Shown piece after piece: positions 61,571 through 64,000 of a stretch of DNA of 64,000 nucleotides; position 1 is the stretch's first letter, and each line of letters starts with the position of its first letter. Made by a program: the position numbers and the translations under genes. The notes beneath the pieces were generated by a model. That model saw only the letters and a list, made by a program, of their open reading frames with translations, had not been told where the DNA came from and did not search any database. Origin of the DNA: Niabella pedocola (GTDB lineage Bacteria > Bacteroidota > Bacteroidia > Chitinophagales > Chitinophagaceae); contig NZ_JAJNEC010000003.1 in the NCBI RefSeq assembly GCF_021044425.1, positions 496,001 through 560,000 of the forward strand, read 5' to 3'.

Positions 61571-64000
61571 TTAAAATTGAAGTTTTAAACTAACACCCAT
61601 ACTCTTCAGGCTTGGCATCATGAAATAATCCAACCCCTGGTAAAAATTGCCTGTAGATGCGGTAGTTTCCGGATCAAATGGAGCTTTGTTATAGATCATC
61701 AATAAATTGCGCCCCGTAACTCCGATCGTAATGCGGGGTATATTTTTGAGCCAGGATGGCGGCAGTTCATAAGACAGGTGCATTTCCTGTAAGCGGGCAT
61801 TGGTGGCGCTATAGGTATAATAGGCCGTCATTCCCTGGCTGGCGCCTACTACGTCAAACCATTTTTGAGCGCTCACCAGGCCGGAATTGACGGGTATACC
61901 ACCTTTATCCCTCCAATCAGCAGAAGATGCAGACACTCCGAAATTATCTAAAACCGCCTGTGTGGAAGAAATGACGATACCCCCCACACGTGCCGTTAAC
62001 AGGAACCCGAAGTTGATGCCCTTGTAGGAAAATTCATTATTCCAGCCTACATTATACTTGGGAAAAACGGAACCCAGATAATTTTCTACATTGGTTTGGG
62101 GATAGATATTTCCATCAACCGGGTTAACGAACAACTGCCCGTTTTCATCCCGCCGGATATCCGTAGTGGAAAAAACGTCGCCGAGCGTACCGCCTTTGCG
62201 TAAGATAAACTGCGCATCAGAAACGGCGGCAAGGCGCAATTCATTGATCGAATAACTTTCTCCGGTAACAGGGTCCTTGTATTGATTGACCAGCTCAATA
62301 ATTTTATTCTTATTCGCTGAGAACGTCAGTTTTGTATCCCAGCCAAACCCGCCGCCGTACTTATCGGCGTATCCCAAAATGGCTTCTACACCCTTGTTCT
62401 CAATGTTACCGGTTTGAATGTATATAGACGAATAGCCCGATGTGGTACTGATGGCAGGGTTGAATGTTTGTTTAAACGTGTTGGTATGATAATACGTGGC
62501 GTCAAAGCTTAGTTTATTATTCAGGAACCGCGCATTGATGCCGGCCTCCCACGAGTCCGTTTGTTCGGGGAACAGCTCCTGAACCGGTACATAACCGGGA
62601 GGTGCCCAGGTACTGGTTTGTACATCATAAGTATAAGTAGGCGAAGTAAGGCCCGATGTTGGAGGATTACCCACCCTGGCAAAAGAACCTCTCACTTTAA
62701 GGAAGGAAATGGCCTGTGGCAATGTGGTCATTTCACTTACGATGGCCGACAAGCCTGCAGAAGGATAGAAAAACGACCTGTTTTTGGTATTTACCAGGGA
62801 AGACGCCCAGTCGTTTCTTCCGGTAATAGTAAGATACAGCATTTTGCGCCATCCAAGATCCCCGCTGAAAAACAGGGAATAGGTGCGCGTGCCGCTATAG
62901 CTTACAACAGGACCCGCATCCTGACCGCTTAAGCGCTGGTTATACGGGGAAAAGAAATTAGAAATACCATCCTCCTTTAAGGGTGCCCTGAAACCATCCC
63001 GCACCCGGTTATGCTTATCCGAATAAATACCGCCGGCATTCACACTTAAAGAATAATCGTCAATGCTCTTATTAGCCGACAAAATAAAATCCCCGTAGGT
63101 TTGTTTTTCAAAACCCGTTAAATGCGCGTAAAAGCCCTTAGGACTATTGCCCGTGAACTGCAGCAACGTACCTGCATTCCTTTTCTCCTCCGCTCCTACA
63201 GTAGCATTGTCATAGCGAATGCGCGCGGCAGCGCTCAACCAGGAAAGCAGGTCATATTTTAATGATCCGGTTAGTATGTACCGGTCTTTGGTTGTGGTGT
63301 TCACGATCCTGTTGGCAACCCAGTAGGGATTTTGCATGGAGTAGCCCCCCTCCCCGTACGGCCAGTAGGGATAACTCACCAGGCTGCCTTCGTCAAAACG
63401 TTCATACGCCCGGATGGCGCTAAAATCTTCCCCGCGGGGAAATAGATACACAGGAACAATGGAACTGAAATACTCCCCCTGGTTTCTCATGTTGCGGTCA
63501 GACTGCAGAATATAATTCGCGCCCACATCCAACAGCATTTTATCATTGAGAAACTTGGCCGTATTTCTGAACGTAAAATTATACCTGTTATACCGGTTGT
63601 TGGGTACGATACCACTGGCATTGGCGGATGAAGCAGAAAAGAAGGTTTGATTTTTGTCTGTACCGGTGGAAAGCGACACGCCGTTCATCAGCGAGCTGCC
63701 CGACTCGAAAAAATCGGCCGGATCGTAGTCGGAGGGAGTGCTCAGGGAATCGCCCCAGCTTTTAATATCGCCCGGTTTATTTCCATATTTGTTCTGAAAC
63801 CGGGGCAATACAAATGGCTTCATAAAATCTGCCTGGGAGGAAAAGCTTACGCTTAATTTTCCGGCCTTACCTTTCTTCGTGGTAATCAGCAGGGCACCAT
63901 TGGCCGCTTCACTACCATATAATGCCGCTGCCGATGCTCCTGTAAGTACGGTTATCGATTCAATATCATCGGGGTTCAGGTCTGCTATACCCTCGGAGCC
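61571..64000 (-). CDS. SusC/RagA-type TonB-dependent receptor, 5' end outside window
   Basis: An outer-membrane glycan importer seen from the plug domain on (809 codons, frame open to the window edge). The plug motif GIADLNPDDIESITVL, then GASAAALYGSEAANGALLIT is the SusC/RagA signature, and the C-terminus ends in DYFMMPSLKSMGVSLKLQF, a barrel end with terminal phenylalanine. The start codon, signal peptide and carboxypeptidase-like domain are beyond 64000. The ATG at 63823 that opens a shorter frame is internal. SusD follows after 15 bases. Confidence 0.95.
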   Translation of the reverse strand, partial: GSEGIADLNPDDIESITVLTGASAAALYGSEAANGALLITTKKGKAGKLSVSFSSQADFMKPFVLPRFQNKYGNKPGDIKSWGDSLSTPSDYDPADFFESGSSLMNGVSLSTGTDKNQTFFSASSANASGIVPNNRYNRYNFTFRNTAKFLNDKMLLDVGANYILQSDRNMRNQGEYFSSIVPVYLFPRGEDFSAIRAYERFDEGSLVSYPYWPYGEGGYSMQNPYWVANRIVNTTTKDRYILTGSLKYDLLSWLSAAARIRYDNATVGAEEKRNAGTLLQFTGNSPKGFYAHLTGFEKQTYGDFILSANKSIDDYSLSVNAGGIYSDKHNRVRDGFRAPLKEDGISNFFSPYNQRLSGQDAGPVVSYSGTRTYSLFFSGDLGWRKMLYLTITGRNDWASSLVNTKNRSFFYPSAGLSAIVSEMTTLPQAISFLKVRGSFARVGNPPTSGLTSPTYTYDVQTSTWAPPGYVPVQELFPEQTDSWEAGINARFLNNKLSFDATYYHTNTFKQTFNPAISTTSGYSSIYIQTGNIENKGVEAILGYADKYGGGFGWDTKLTFSANKNKIIELVNQYKDPVTGESYSINELRLAAVSDAQFILRKGGTLGDVFSTTDIRRDENGQLFVNPVDGNIYPQTNVENYLGSVFPKYNVGWNNEFSYKGINFGFLLTARVGGIVISSTQAVLDNFGVSASSADWRDKGGIPVNSGLVSAQKWFDVVGASQGMTAYYTYSATNARLQEMHLSYELPPSWLKNIPRITIGVTGRNLLMIYNKAPFDPETTASTGNFYQGLDYFMMPSLKSMGVSLKLQF

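Noticed and set aside
61571..63823. SusC gene starting at the ATG 63823
   Set aside because: The same frame continues to the window edge and encodes the conserved plug domain, so that ATG is internal.

Overview
The window looks like chromosome of a Bacteroidota member, most likely a Chitinophagaceae relative (family placement is my inference from gene types and style). It carries a SusC/SusD-type glycan locus with DUF1735 lipoproteins, promoters of the TTTG-N19-TAnnTTTG kind, almost no Shine-Dalgarno sequences, and families typical of the phylum (DUF3347, SMUG2-type glycosylase, four-helix-bundle suffix protein, TonB-dependent receptors with a carboxypeptidase-like N-domain). Most of the window is about half G+C. 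The 21.9-29 kb stretch is visibly AT-rich: the 60-base lines starting at 22381 and 26161 hold 17 and 19 G+C, against 31 for the line at 2221 and 40 for 38401.

Layout. 0-5.3 kb: a cut-off glycogen synthase, panC, an OsmC protein, a MetZ-type sulfhydrylase, holA and a coiled-coil membrane protein. 5.3-19.6 kb: a PhyH/SDR pair behind a clear promoter and operator-like palindrome, a TonB receptor with a fasciclin lipoprotein, purC, a TlpA-like lipoprotein overlapping a SMUG2-type DNA glycosylase, a giant DUF3857/transglutaminase protein and a methyltransferase. 19.6-21.3 kb: decayed and repetitive DNA (DUF763 pseudogene, a 15-bp-periodic TGTGAACA array, dispersed repeats). 21.3-35.6 kb: a defence-type island. 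35.6-53.2 kb: housekeeping (purM, ribF, ABC-F, folC, two tRNAs) mixed with small regulator/effector pairs. 53.5-55.7 kb: a large catalase. 56-64 kb: a glycan utilisation locus (SusC, SusD, GH18, two DUF1735 surface lipoproteins) running off the right edge.

The island is the most interesting part. A tight three-gene operon on the minus strand (28706 to 23901) encodes an MBL-fold protein, a trypsin-like protease fused to a reverse transcriptase with an intact FMDD site, and a compact family A DNA polymerase that keeps its catalytic aspartates. I cannot match this trio to a named DRT, retron or AVAST type; I infer an anti-phage or anti-plasmid system in which reverse transcription, second-strand synthesis and proteolysis could be linked. 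A convergent gene ends in a HEPN-like RNKxLH motif. Next to it lie an SRA-HNH (ScoMcrA-like) nuclease and an McrB/DUF2357-nuclease pair, both suggesting restriction of modified DNA. Two related repeat elements in inverted orientation (21711-21890 and 31277-31416) bracket the AT-rich core.

Metabolic links: panC (pantothenate), purC and purM (purines), ribF (FMN/FAD), folC (folate) and metZ (methionine) are scattered single genes, not operons. The right-edge locus resembles the Bacteroides thetaiotaomicron BT3983-3987 region, which handles high-mannose N-glycans, so a similar substrate is plausible.
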